DNA of 64,000 bases from Spirochaetaceae bacterium (GTDB taxonomy: Bacteria; Myxococcota_A; UBA9160; UBA4427): NCBI GenBank assembly GCA_020632655.1, contig JACKFD010000006.1, positions 248,001 through 312,000 of the forward strand. Direction: 5' to 3'. Below are positions 8,441-17,484 of the stretch, one piece after another (the first letter of the stretch is position 1; every line of letters starts with the position of its first letter). A program made the translations under genes and the position numbers. The notes under the pieces are model-generated. The model made no database searches and was not told the origin of the DNA. It saw only the letters and a program-made list of their open reading frames with translations.

Positions 8441-9034
8441 CTAGAAGCCCTCGGGCGTGTCCGCCAGAAAGCGCGCCTCCTCCGGCGTCGTGTCGCGACC
8501 GAGGGAGGCGTTGCGATGGGGAAAGCGACCGAATCGCTCGATCACCAGGCGATGGCGGGTCGCGAAGCCGAGGCCGTGCTCGAAGAGACCCCGAAAGGGC
8601 GCTGCGACCTCTCGCGCGCTGCGCCGGAAGGCCTCTTCGCCCGACCACTGATCCTCGAGCCGCTCGCTGTGCATGAAGGGCAGGATCGCGAAGTAGCGCT
8701 CGAGCGGATGCAGCGTCCCGAGATCCGACGGCGACGTCGCACGCGCGAGCTCGATCGCGCGCGGATCCCCGGCGAAGGCGCGCGGCGAGCCACGGAACAG
8801 GTTGCGCGGCAGCTGGTCGAGCAGCAGCACGAGCGCCACACGATCCCGCGGCGCCACCTCCCAGTCCGCGAAGCCGCCCCCGAGCGCGTGCTCGACGGCC
8901 GAGCCGAAGCGTCGCCGGAGCGCTTCGTCCTGCGCCGCGTCGGCGGTGAACCAGGCCGCGACCCGGGCCGCGTCCGGCGGCCGATCGTCGCGCGGATCGA
9001 GCCACGCCCCGAGGATCGCTTCCGGCTCGATCAC
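8441..9034 (-). CDS. DUF924 family protein
   Basis: All-helical TPR-like protein of 197 residues. Diagnostic stretches are DQLPRNLFRGSPRAFAGD, HPLERYFAILPFMHSE and ERFGRFPHRN. The family is cytoplasmic and its biochemical role is unknown. The GTG start overlaps the TGA of the upstream M20 peptidase gene by four bases, so the two are co-translated. It ends convergently with the alcohol dehydrogenase, leaving a 23-base gap. Confidence 0.93.
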   Translation of the reverse strand: MIEPEAILGAWLDPRDDRPPDAARVAAWFTADAAQDEALRRRFGSAVEHALGGGFADWEVAPRDRVALVLLLDQLPRNLFRGSPRAFAGDPRAIELARATSPSDLGTLHPLERYFAILPFMHSERLEDQWSGEEAFRRSAREVAAPFRGLFEHGLGFATRHRLVIERFGRFPHRNASLGRDTTPEEARFLADTPEGF

Positions 9035-10524
9035 GAGCCCCGTGCCTCGTCCGCAACGAGAGCCGGCCGCGATCCCGCGCGCCGCATCAGCCCGATCGCG
9101 ATCGCGGCCGAATCGCCGAGGCCCTCGACGGCGATCCGCTCGTCGCGTCCATGGGCACCGGAGGCGTCCTCGATCGGGATCCGACTCGGCACGAAGCGGT
9201 AGATCTCGCGCGCCACCTCGGCGAAGTGGCGCGAGTCGGTCGCGCCGGGCACGAGACCGGGCAGTACGGGCATGTCCGGGTACACCGCGTGCACCGCGTC
9301 GACGGCGAGGCGATAGCCCTCGCCGGAGACCGACGCGGCCCGGGGCGGCACCCCCCAGCTGCGACCCTCGATCGCGATCTCGGGATCGTCGATCACACGC
9401 TCGAGGTGCGCGAGCACGTCCTCGGGCGTGTCGCCCGGAAGCAGCCGGACGTTCAGCGTCGCCCGGGCGGACTCGGGCAGCACGTTCTGCTTGACGCCTC
9501 CCGAGACGAGGGTCGCCGCGACCGTCGTCCGGACCAGACTCGCGCCCACCGGATCCGCGAGCATCCCCTGCTCGACGAGGCCCCCGGCGAGCCCGAGATG
9601 GGAGAAGGCCAGGCGCCGTCCGAAGGGCTGGTAGGGCGCCACCGCCGTCAGCAGCTCTCGCATCGGCTCGCAGAGGCGCGCCGGCATCGGATGCTCCTCG
9701 ACGCGATGGATCGCCCGGGCCAGCCGTCCGATCGCCGTCGAACGGGGCGGCATCGACGAGTGGCCGCTGCGGCCAGGGGCCGTGAGCTCGACCGTGTAGT
9801 AGGCCTTCTCCGCGGTCACGACCGAGGCCACGGTCCGATCCGGCAGCAGCGGGTGTCCCTCGAAGATTCCACCGCCTTCGTCGAACACGAAGGCGAGCCG
9901 CGTCCCCCGCTCCGCCATCCGCCGGGCGACCTGGAGCGCCCCCTGTGCGCCGCCCGTCTCCTCGTCGTGCCCGAAGACGAGGTAGAGCGTCCGCTCCGGC
10001 ACGAAGCCCTCGGCGAGCAGGGCCTCGACGGCCTCCAGCCACAGGATCACACCGACCTTCACGTCGATCGCGCCGCGTCCCCAGACCCGACCGTCCGCGA
10101 TCGTCCCCGCGAAGGGGGGATGCGTCCACGTCGACCGTGCATCCGGCTCGACCGGCACGACGTCGGTATGCGACATGAAGAGCGCGGGCTCGAGCGCTGC
10201 GTCGCGACCCGGCCACTCGAAGACGAGCGTGTACCCCCCGACGCGTTCCAGCGAGAGACGGGCGTGCGTCCGCGGATACATGCGCTCGAGCTCGTCGAAG
10301 AGCGCCTCGAAGGGCTCTCCGCGGAAGGCCGCCGGATCCTCGAAGCTGATCGTCTCGAAGCGGATCGCTCGCGCGAGATGCAGGGCGACGTCCGTCGCTT
10401 CCGGGGCGGCGGCCGCGACGAAGGCCCACGCTCCGACGATCCCCACCGCCGTCGCCACGGCACCGATCCGCGCCGCACCGAGCGCAGCCATCCTCGTCGC
10501 GAGTCGGACTCGTACCCGATGCAT
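9031..10524 (-). CDS. M20-family metallopeptidase (PM20D1/carboxypeptidase-like)
   Basis: Zinc peptidase of 497 residues. Metal-binding motifs are in order: MSHTDVVPV, GAIDVKVG, HDEETGG with the catalytic Glu pair, and GATDSRHF near the C-terminus. An N-terminal hydrophobic helix at about residues 20-40 predicts a membrane anchor or signal sequence. The overall layout fits the long M20 group that includes PM20D1 (N-acyl amino acid hydrolase/synthase) and carboxypeptidase S. Substrates are likely N-acyl amino acids or peptides. It is first in a two-gene operon with the DUF924 gene. Confidence 0.9.
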   Translation of the reverse strand: MHRVRVRLATRMAALGAARIGAVATAVGIVGAWAFVAAAAPEATDVALHLARAIRFETISFEDPAAFRGEPFEALFDELERMYPRTHARLSLERVGGYTLVFEWPGRDAALEPALFMSHTDVVPVEPDARSTWTHPPFAGTIADGRVWGRGAIDVKVGVILWLEAVEALLAEGFVPERTLYLVFGHDEETGGAQGALQVARRMAERGTRLAFVFDEGGGIFEGHPLLPDRTVASVVTAEKAYYTVELTAPGRSGHSSMPPRSTAIGRLARAIHRVEEHPMPARLCEPMRELLTAVAPYQPFGRRLAFSHLGLAGGLVEQGMLADPVGASLVRTTVAATLVSGGVKQNVLPESARATLNVRLLPGDTPEDVLAHLERVIDDPEIAIEGRSWGVPPRAASVSGEGYRLAVDAVHAVYPDMPVLPGLVPGATDSRHFAEVAREIYRFVPSRIPIEDASGAHGRDERIAVEGLGDSAAIAIGLMRRAGSRPALVADEARGS

Positions 10525-10641
10525 GCCTCCCCTTCCCCGGCGCGACGTCCCGCGGCCGGGGCCAGCCTATCAGGCGACCGGATGGATCGCTCCCGTCGGA
10601 TCCCTGGCCGGCGCGCTCGGGCTGCGCGACGCTCCCGCGCC

Positions 10642-11190
10642 ATGGCACGTGGCGCGACGATCTACCGGGCGAACCTCGAGCTCTCCGACGTCGATCGCGG
10701 GGTCTACGCCGAGGCGACGCTGACCCTCGCGCGTCACCCCTCGGAGACCCTCGAGCGAACGCTCGTGCGTCTGCTCGCCTTTGCCCTCTGCTACGAGCCG
10801 GAACTCGAGTTCGGGCGCGGCGTTTCGGCGACCGACGAGCCCGACCTCTGGAGCCGGGAGGGGGACGGGCGCGTGCGGCGATGGATCGAGGTGGGTCAGC
10901 CCGACGGCAAGCGCCTCGTCAAGGCGGCCCGACAATCCGAGCGCGCGACCGTCTTCGCCTTCGGCCCGGGCGCCCCGCGCTGGCGACAGGCGCAGCTCGC
11001 GACGATCGACGCGCCGGCGAACCTCTCGGTCGCCCGGCTCGATGACGCGTTCGTGTCCAGCCTCGCTTCGGGGGCGGACCGACAGCTGCGCTGGGCCGTG
11101 ACCGTGAGCGAAGGCATCGTCTTCCTGACGACGGGAGGCGAGAGCTACGAGACGAGCCCCGAGACCTGGCTGGGCGCGCCGCTCGCTTGA
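10642..11190 (+). CDS. yaeQ: YaeQ family protein
   Basis: Protein of 182 residues matching the YaeQ fold, which has a PD-(D/E)XK-nuclease-like core. The start MARGATIYRANLELSDVDR, the ATLTLARHPSET stretch and the DEPDLW segment are characteristic. The family function is not settled, although the E. coli protein was linked to RfaH suppression. ATG at 10642 gives the family length. It is divergent from the M20 peptidase gene across 117 bases. Confidence 0.92.
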   Translation: MARGATIYRANLELSDVDRGVYAEATLTLARHPSETLERTLVRLLAFALCYEPELEFGRGVSATDEPDLWSREGDGRVRRWIEVGQPDGKRLVKAARQSERATVFAFGPGAPRWRQAQLATIDAPANLSVARLDDAFVSSLASGADRQLRWAVTVSEGIVFLTTGGESYETSPETWLGAPLA

Positions 11191-11212
11191 TCGCCGACGC
11201 CGGGCGCGCGGG

Positions 11213-13561
11213 CTAGAAGCGGAAGCTCCACTGCAGCTTCACGAGGGGCGCCGAGCGGACGAGGCGGACGCCCTGCGCCGCATCGTAGGCCTGGTTCAGC
11301 ACGAGGAAGAGCTCGCGCCCGTCCTCGATGATCCATCGGACCCGGCTGTTCACGCCGATCGAATCCGAGACGTCGTCGTACTGCACGAGCGTCACCCACG
11401 ACAGGTCCGGCGTGAAGAGCAGGGAGAGACGCGCGCGCAGCTGTTGGATCGTCGCATCGCCACCGGGCAGCCGCAGGTCGTCGAGCTGGTACTCGATGCC
11501 GGTCTGGACGTGGCGCCCGAAGCGCAGGGCGAGCTCGGAGACGACCTGCGTGCGCGTGCCGTCGAAGAAGTCCCCGTAGAGGACCTGGACGCGCCCGCCG
11601 ACGGGGCGATTGCGGCTCGCCTCGAGGCGCAGGCTCACGTCGTCGAAGTGGTACTCGCCCATGGCGACGTCGAAGTTCGCGAAGGGCGTCTCGACGCGTT
11701 CGTATTGATGCTGGACCTGCACCCGAAGCCCGTCCTGCGCGGGGTTGCGCAGCTCGACGACGGCGAAGGAGAGGCGGCCGGTCTGGACCTCGCTCGAGAG
11801 CCCGGTCACGAGCCGGCCCTCGACGCTCGAGTCGATCGTCTGGAGCCACGCGAGCTGCGCGGGCCGCCATCGCCGCCGATAGTCCGCCTCGTATTGCCGG
11901 ATGCCGACGCGATTGGTGAAGCCGAGGGCCGGCGCGAAGTCGTCCTCGAAGACGAGGCCTGCGAGGCGCCAGTTCGTGCGATCGTTCGGCCAGGCGAGCG
12001 CCGCCCCGTAGGCGAGCCCCGTGCCCGAGACTGCGCCGGCGCCGCGGGGGCCGGTGTCGGGATCGTTGAGGCTCGCCTGGATCCAGGCGCTGCCGCGCAG
12101 GCTCTGGCCGTCCCGGAAGTCGTTGTTGCGGTAGACGAGGTCCGTGCCGACGAGGAAGCTCTCGCCACGACCTTCGGGATCGCCGTGGGTCGCGATCGCG
12201 CCGAGCGTCGACTCGCCCAGGTTCACGGCCCCCCGCGCGACGGCCACGTTGCGGGCCGGGACCTCGTCGCGTTCGTCGAGCACGACGTCGAGCAGGCCGA
12301 ATTTCACGCGCCCGACGCGGCCGGTCGCCTTGGCGCCGGCCGTGATGCCGCGCGGTCGACCGTCGGCGTCGAGGCCGATCCGCCGCGAGAAGAAGGGCCG
12401 ACCGTTCTCGGCGAGGTCGCCGAAGTCGAAGACGAGCGCATCCTGCAGGAAGAAGTCGCGCTTCTCGGGGAAGAAGAGCGCGAAGCGCGAGAGGTTGACG
12501 ACGCGCTCGTCGACCTCGGTCTCGCCGAAATCGGTGTTGACCGTGAGGGCCGTCGTGAGCGAGGGCCTCGGTTTGTAGAAGACGTCGAGGCTGGGATCGA
12601 TGCGCGAGTAGTGGCGACGATCGTTCGTGCCGATCGGGTCGTCGACGTCGTCGACCCGCCGCAGCGTCGCCTGCGGCATGACCTGCAGGCCGAGGCCCTG
12701 TCGCGCACCGCGCAGACCCACCAGATCGCCCGCCGTACCCATCGCCGTCAGGTCGCGCTGCCGCACGGGATCGGCCCAGCGATCGCTCTCCTGCCGCCGT
12801 GGCAGTCCACGCTCGAGATTGAAGCCCCAGACGTCGCCCGCCGGATCGAAGGCGAGCGTCGCGAAGGGGACGGCGATCTCGACCGTCCATCCCCCCGCGT
12901 CCCGTGACGCGCGGGCATACCAGCGCCCGTCCCAGCTCGCCTCGACCCGCCCCCCTTCGACGAGCGCGTCCCGGCGCGCACCGTTCGGATTCACCTCGAA
13001 GAGGTATCCGTTCTGCCGGTCGAGGAAGGGATCGATCGTGAAGGCGAAGCGATCGTCGAGCAGGGTATTCGCGTCCCGCGCCATCGCCGCGGCGACGATC
13101 CGGCCGGGCTCCGTGTCCTCGAGCCTCGCCGCGACGTAGAGGCTGCGGCCATCCGTCAACACGTACACGATCGTATGCTGGGTCGGCGCGGCGCCCTCGT
13201 CGGGCAGGGCCTGGGCGAGGCCGTCGATCCGCGCGGCGTCCGCCCATTCGTCGGGCTCGAGGCGACCATCGACCGTCGGCGCCTCGTCGGTCCAGCCGAT
13301 CTCGACCCGCGGTCGGTCGAGCCGCGAGCTCGCGTCGTGCACGCCGCCCGGGGACCGGGCCGGGCCGGGCGCCTCGGCCCCGGCGCTCGCCGTCGCGACG
13401 GGCCCCGGGCCGAGCGCGAGTCCCGCCGCGAGCAAGCCGGCTGCGATCGACCGACGGGACCACGCAGGGCCGCAGCGCCCAGAGCGACCGACCGCGCCGC
13501 AGCGCGGCGACAGGCGCGCAGCCCCCCGCGCGCCCTCTCCTCGCCGACGAGGCTCCCTCAT
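11213..13561 (-). CDS. DUF5916-type outer-membrane protein with CBM9-like domain
   Basis: Protein of 782 residues. A twin-basic start and a hydrophobic signal (SIAAGLLAAGLALG) precede an N-terminal carbohydrate-binding-9-like beta domain (VDGRLEPDEWADA). The rest is a long series of alternating beta strands and ends in WSFRF, a typical terminal Phe of outer-membrane barrels. DUF5916 proteins are of unknown function, often near peptidases. The start chosen is ATG 13561, with AGGAG seven bases upstream. Another in-frame ATG lies 21 bases upstream. Confidence 0.88.
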   Translation of the reverse strand: MREPRRRGEGARGAARLSPRCGAVGRSGRCGPAWSRRSIAAGLLAAGLALGPGPVATASAGAEAPGPARSPGGVHDASSRLDRPRVEIGWTDEAPTVDGRLEPDEWADAARIDGLAQALPDEGAAPTQHTIVYVLTDGRSLYVAARLEDTEPGRIVAAAMARDANTLLDDRFAFTIDPFLDRQNGYLFEVNPNGARRDALVEGGRVEASWDGRWYARASRDAGGWTVEIAVPFATLAFDPAGDVWGFNLERGLPRRQESDRWADPVRQRDLTAMGTAGDLVGLRGARQGLGLQVMPQATLRRVDDVDDPIGTNDRRHYSRIDPSLDVFYKPRPSLTTALTVNTDFGETEVDERVVNLSRFALFFPEKRDFFLQDALVFDFGDLAENGRPFFSRRIGLDADGRPRGITAGAKATGRVGRVKFGLLDVVLDERDEVPARNVAVARGAVNLGESTLGAIATHGDPEGRGESFLVGTDLVYRNNDFRDGQSLRGSAWIQASLNDPDTGPRGAGAVSGTGLAYGAALAWPNDRTNWRLAGLVFEDDFAPALGFTNRVGIRQYEADYRRRWRPAQLAWLQTIDSSVEGRLVTGLSSEVQTGRLSFAVVELRNPAQDGLRVQVQHQYERVETPFANFDVAMGEYHFDDVSLRLEASRNRPVGGRVQVLYGDFFDGTRTQVVSELALRFGRHVQTGIEYQLDDLRLPGGDATIQQLRARLSLLFTPDLSWVTLVQYDDVSDSIGVNSRVRWIIEDGRELFLVLNQAYDAAQGVRLVRSAPLVKLQWSFRF

Positions 13562-13720
13562 CCTGCTCCTGGCTCCGCGCATCGTGCCTGGGATCGGATC
13601 GCGGGCGCGCCAGGCTGACGGCCAATCCGGTCGACCGCTGCATCGGCTTCGTCCGCTCGCGGCGCGAACCCGCCCCGGCACGAGGCGCGACCTTCGTTTG
13701 TGCCGCCCGGGCCTCTCCCA

Positions 13721-13726
13721 TAGAGT
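13721..13726 (+). promoter_or_regulatory. Candidate -10 element TAGAGT
   Basis: CATAGAGTCGCACGG lies 47 bases before the LLM oxidoreductase ATG. A TTGTGC sequence starts 23 bases upstream of it, giving a 17-base spacer to a weak -35 match. The same TAGAGTCG core occurs on the minus strand near 3566. Confidence 0.45.
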
Positions 13727-13773
13727 CGCACGGCGCGTGCAGCGCGGGTGCAACGACGCCCGGGGAGGTCGAC

Positions 13774-14688
13774 ATGCGGATCGGGATCATGGCCGGAGCG
13801 ACGGGGGGTGGGGAGACGATCGACGATCTGGTGGGCCAGGCGAAGGAGTTCGAGGCGCGCGGCTTCGACTCGATGTGGCTCGCGAACATCTTCGGGCTCG
13901 ACGCGATCTCGCTGGCCGGGCTGATCGGCCGCGAGACCGAGCGCATCGAGCTCGGCACCGCGGTCGTCCCGAGCTACCCGCGCCATCCGGTCGCGATCGC
14001 GCAGCAGGCGCTCACGACCCAGGCCGCCTGCCGCGGCCGCTTCGCCCTCGGCATCGGCCTCTCCCACAAGATCGTGATCGAGGACATGTTCGGGCTCTCC
14101 TACGCCCGGCGCGCCGCGCACATGCGCGAGTACCTGGCCGTGCTCGCGCCGCTCCTGCGCGGCGAGCCCGCGAAGTTCGAGGGCGAGGAGTACCGCGTGA
14201 ACTGCGGCCTGCAGGTGCCCGGGGCGAGCCCGACCCCCGTGCTCGTCGCCGCCCTCGGCGAGCAGATGCTGCGGATCACGGGGCGCGACGCCGCCGGCAC
14301 GATCCTCTGGATGACGGGCCCCGCGACGATCGAGGAGCACATCGGCCCGCGCCTGCGCGCCGCCGCCGCCGGCCGGCCCGAGCCGCGCATCGTAGCGGGC
14401 CTGCCGATCGTACTGACCTCGAATCCCGACGCCGTCCGCGAGGTCGTCGGCAAGATGCTCGTCATGTACGGCACGCTGCCGAGCTATCGGTCGATGCTCG
14501 ACAAGGAAGGCGCTTCGGGGCCCGCCGACGTGGCCCTCGTGGGCGACGAAGCGGCACTCGACGCGGCGCTCGCCCGCCTGCGCGACATCGGCGTGACGGA
14601 TTTCGACGCCGCGATCATCCCCGCCGAGGACGGCGCTCGGGAGCGCACGCTCGACTACCTGCAGAGCCGGCTGGCGCGCCTCGCCTAG
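13774..14688 (+). CDS. LLM-class F420-type oxidoreductase
   Basis: Luciferase-like TIM-barrel oxidoreductase of 304 residues. Family marks are MRIGIMAG at the start, GFDSMWLANIFG, ERIELGTAVVPSYPRHP and GRFALGIGLSHK. Most such proteins use F420 or FMN as hydride carrier, and the sequence alone does not decide which. GGGGAGGTC provides the RBS just before the ATG. A strong hairpin follows 43 bases after the stop. Two related but distinct LLM proteins are encoded at 38039 and 39960. Confidence 0.92.
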   Translation: MRIGIMAGATGGGETIDDLVGQAKEFEARGFDSMWLANIFGLDAISLAGLIGRETERIELGTAVVPSYPRHPVAIAQQALTTQAACRGRFALGIGLSHKIVIEDMFGLSYARRAAHMREYLAVLAPLLRGEPAKFEGEEYRVNCGLQVPGASPTPVLVAALGEQMLRITGRDAAGTILWMTGPATIEEHIGPRLRAAAAGRPEPRIVAGLPIVLTSNPDAVREVVGKMLVMYGTLPSYRSMLDKEGASGPADVALVGDEAALDAALARLRDIGVTDFDAAIIPAEDGARERTLDYLQSRLARLA

Positions 14689-14731
14689 CAGCAAATCGAC
14701 TGCCGAACGAACGGCCGCCGTGCAGACACGA

Positions 14732-14763
14732 AGGGCCCGGAGACGGTGACGTCTCCGGGCCCT
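14732..14763. terminator. Bidirectional terminator hairpin
   Basis: A perfect 13-bp inverted repeat (AGGGCCCGGAGAC and its complement) with a six-base loop lies between two convergent genes, the LLM oxidoreductase and the OmpA lipoprotein. There is no long T-run on either side, but the position and stem strength fit a shared terminator. Confidence 0.8.
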
Positions 14764-14808
14764 CATTCGATCCGCCACCGCCGCAAAGCGACGGCGTCGG
14801 GCGCGGCC

Positions 14809-15960
14809 TCAGTCGATGATCGTCAGCTCGACCCGTCGATTGATGCGCTTGTTCGCCGGCGTGTCGTTCGGCGCGATCGGCTGCGACTCACCGAAGCCCT
14901 TCACCTGGAAGCGGCTCGCCGCGAGCCCACCCTCGTTCACGAAGTAGTCGCGCACGCTGGCGGCCCGGCGCTCGGAGAGGCCCTGGTTGTACTCGGCCGA
15001 GCCGTCCGAGTCCGTGTGTCCGTCGATGCGGATGCGGACGTCGGGATTCGCGCGCAGGACCTCGATGTCCTCGCGGAGCGTGCTCGTGAAGCCGACCTCG
15101 ATCCCCGCACCGTTCACGGCGAAGCGCAGACCCGAGAGGGTCCAGCAGCCGCGGGAGTCGACGCGGGCCCGCTTGAGCGTGCCCGGGCAGGCGTCCGCCG
15201 AGTCGACCACGCCGTCGCCGTCGGCATCGCCTTCCGGACCGGCCGCGCGCTTCGGCGCGGGCGCCGGCGCCGGAGCGGCGCCGCCCAGGTAGACCTGGCG
15301 GGAGAATTCCTGCAGCGCGGCGGCGCTGCCGAGGCTCGCGCTCGTGCGGTAGCTACCGCAGGAGCTGACGGCCGCGATCTCGCGCAGCAGCTCGGCGCCG
15401 ACCGGATCGCTGCCGGACTGCACCGTGTGGAAGCAGGTCTCGCCCGACCGGCTCCCCGCGACGGCGCGCGCCGCGGCCAGCGTGCGGCCGGCGTCGTCCG
15501 CGCGACCGGCGTAGTCCGTCGCGAGACCGTCCGAGACGATCACGACCGCTGCGCGGCCCGAGCCGCCGCCGATCGCATCGCCCACCTCGTCCGTGATCAC
15601 GTCGTAGAGCGGGGTCGAGCCCTGGAGGAAGGCGGCGTCCTTCGCAGCGCTCGCCAGCGTCGCGCGATCGAAGGGCGCGATGCCCGTCTCCTCGCGCTGC
15701 ATGCCACCGAAGTGCACCTCGCCCGCCTGATAGGAGCCATTCGGCATCACGCCGACGATCGATTCGAGAGCCGCCTTGCCGTCGGCGAAGGTGTTCTCCT
15801 GCGAGCCCGAAGCATCGAAGACGTTCACGGCCTGGCTGACGGCGACGCGACCGGAGGGCGGCGTCGCCTGGACCGGAGCCTTGTAGGGCATGGGAGCGGT
15901 CGCGCACGCGCCCAGCGCCAGCGCGAACGCCGAGAGCAGAAGGAACTCGAGCCTGATCAT
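14809..15960 (-). CDS. OmpA-family lipoprotein with von Willebrand A-like domain
   Basis: Cell-envelope protein of 383 residues. A lipobox LGAC places the lipidated Cys at residue 19. A central domain begins with FDASGS, a MIDAS-like DxSxS motif, and has VVIVSDG, so it resembles a vWA domain. A thrombospondin type-3 calcium repeat (DADGDGVVDSADACPGT) follows an Ala/Pro linker. The C-terminal OmpA domain carries DGHTDSDGSAEYNQGLSERRA and should bind peptidoglycan. AGGAGAT precedes the ATG. It ends at the shared terminator and is divergent from alanine dehydrogenase. Confidence 0.93.
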   Translation of the reverse strand: MIRLEFLLLSAFALALGACATAPMPYKAPVQATPPSGRVAVSQAVNVFDASGSQENTFADGKAALESIVGVMPNGSYQAGEVHFGGMQREETGIAPFDRATLASAAKDAAFLQGSTPLYDVITDEVGDAIGGGSGRAAVVIVSDGLATDYAGRADDAGRTLAAARAVAGSRSGETCFHTVQSGSDPVGAELLREIAAVSSCGSYRTSASLGSAAALQEFSRQVYLGGAAPAPAPAPKRAAGPEGDADGDGVVDSADACPGTLKRARVDSRGCWTLSGLRFAVNGAGIEVGFTSTLREDIEVLRANPDVRIRIDGHTDSDGSAEYNQGLSERRAASVRDYFVNEGGLAASRFQVKGFGESQPIAPNDTPANKRINRRVELTIID

Positions 15961-16329
15961 GATGCGATCTCCTGTGAATCCCGATGACCCGCGCGCGACG
16001 TGCAGCCGGGCGGGGCCCCAACCTTAAGCCGGGCGGCGAATCCGCGCGACCCTGGAGGAGGCAACCGAACGCTGCTTGTGGCCGTTCGCACCCTCGCGGC
16101 GGACGGCGACGCACGGGCTTCGTTCGCCGGTCAATGCGCCCGACGGCCGATCGGTCACCGTCGCGCGCGCCCTTTGCGCGAGACCTGCCCGGCCGCTGCG
16201 CCGAAAGCGACCCAACCCCTTCGTCGGAGGCGCGATCCTCCGCTGGCGGTACGGGGAGGTCGCCGCGGGCGTACAGCCCCGCGCCCGGTGCGTCGATGTA
16301 CGACCGTCACCGTCCCCAGCGAGGCGAGC
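15961..16329. other. Divergent intergenic region, no gene seen
   Basis: This 369-base gap separates the OmpA lipoprotein and alanine dehydrogenase genes and must carry both promoters. On the minus strand CTTAAGGTT near 16022-16030 is a possible -10 region about 60 bases from the OmpA ATG. No plausible small protein, RNA gene or clear riboswitch was recognised. Confidence 0.5.
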
Positions 16330-17460
16330 ATGCGCATCGGCGTTCCGAAGGAGATCAAGCGCGAGGAGCGGCGGGTGGGGCTCACCCCCGCCAGCGTCGA
16401 CGAGCTGGTCCGCGCAGGCCACGCCGTCTGCGTGGAGACGGGCGCGGGCGACGCGATCGGCGAGCCGGACGACGCCTACCGCGCAGCCGGCGCCCGGATC
16501 GTCGCCGACGCCGACGCCGTCTTCGAGGCGGGCGAGCTGATCGTGAAGGTCAAGGAGCCGCAGGCCATCGAGCGCGCCCGACTGCGCCCCCATCACACCC
16601 TCTTCACCTACCTCCACCTCGCCCCGGACCGCGAACAGACCAAGGACCTCGTGGCGAGCGGGGCACTCTGCATCGCCTACGAGACGGTGACCGACGCGAG
16701 CGGCGGGCTGCCGCTGCTGGCGCCGATGTCCCGGGTCGCCGGGCGACTCGCGATCCAGGCCGGCGCGACGAGCCTCGAGGCCCGACACGGCGGCGCCGGC
16801 GTGCTGCTCGGCGGCGTGCCCGGCGTGCCGGCGGCGCGGGTGGTCGTGCTGGGCGGCGGGGTGGTCGGAACGAACGCGATCCAGATGGCCCTCGGCCTCG
16901 GCGCGGACGTGACCGTCGTCGATCGCAGCGTGCGGGTGCTCGAGGGGCTCGCGGCGCGCTTCGGCCCGGCGCTGCGCACGGTCTTCCCGACCGGCGCGTC
17001 GATCGAGGAGCAGGTGCTCGGCGCCGACCTCGTCGTGGGGGCCGTGCTCGTGAAGGGCGCCGCCGCGCCGCATCTCGTCACGCGCGACATGGTCCGTCGC
17101 ATGAAGCGCGGGGCCGTGCTCGTCGATGTCGCGATCGATCAGGGCGGCTGCTTCGAGACCTCCCGTCCGACGACCCACACCGAGCCCACCTACGTCGTCG
17201 ACGGCGTCGTGCACTACTGCGTCGCGAACATGCCCGGTGCCGTACCGCGCACGGCGACCCAGGCGCTCAACCACGCGACCCTGCCCTTCGTCCAGGCCCT
17301 CGCCGGTCGCGGCGTGAACAAAGCCCTCTCGACGGACCCGCACCTGCGAAACGGACTCAACGTCGCACGGGGCCAGGTCACGGAGCCCGCCGTCGCCGCG
17401 ACCCACGGCTACGACTACGTCGATCCGATCCTCGCCCTCGAGTCCGCCTGGCAGGGTTGA
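16330..17460 (+). CDS. ald: Alanine dehydrogenase
   Basis: NAD-dependent L-alanine dehydrogenase of 376 residues, interconverting alanine and pyruvate plus ammonia. Visible marks are the N-terminal MRIGVPKEIKREERRVGLTP, substrate-binding Lys in VKVKEPQ, the catalytic His in TYLHLA, and the Rossmann motif VLGGGVVGTNA. The C-terminal VANMPGAVPRTATQALN is characteristic of Ald rather than of PntA. It stands alone and is divergent from the OmpA gene. Confidence 0.96.
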   Translation: MRIGVPKEIKREERRVGLTPASVDELVRAGHAVCVETGAGDAIGEPDDAYRAAGARIVADADAVFEAGELIVKVKEPQAIERARLRPHHTLFTYLHLAPDREQTKDLVASGALCIAYETVTDASGGLPLLAPMSRVAGRLAIQAGATSLEARHGGAGVLLGGVPGVPAARVVVLGGGVVGTNAIQMALGLGADVTVVDRSVRVLEGLAARFGPALRTVFPTGASIEEQVLGADLVVGAVLVKGAAAPHLVTRDMVRRMKRGAVLVDVAIDQGGCFETSRPTTHTEPTYVVDGVVHYCVANMPGAVPRTATQALNHATLPFVQALAGRGVNKALSTDPHLRNGLNVARGQVTEPAVAATHGYDYVDPILALESAWQG

Positions 17461-17484
17461 CGTCGCCGGCGCGCCCGGCCCCGC

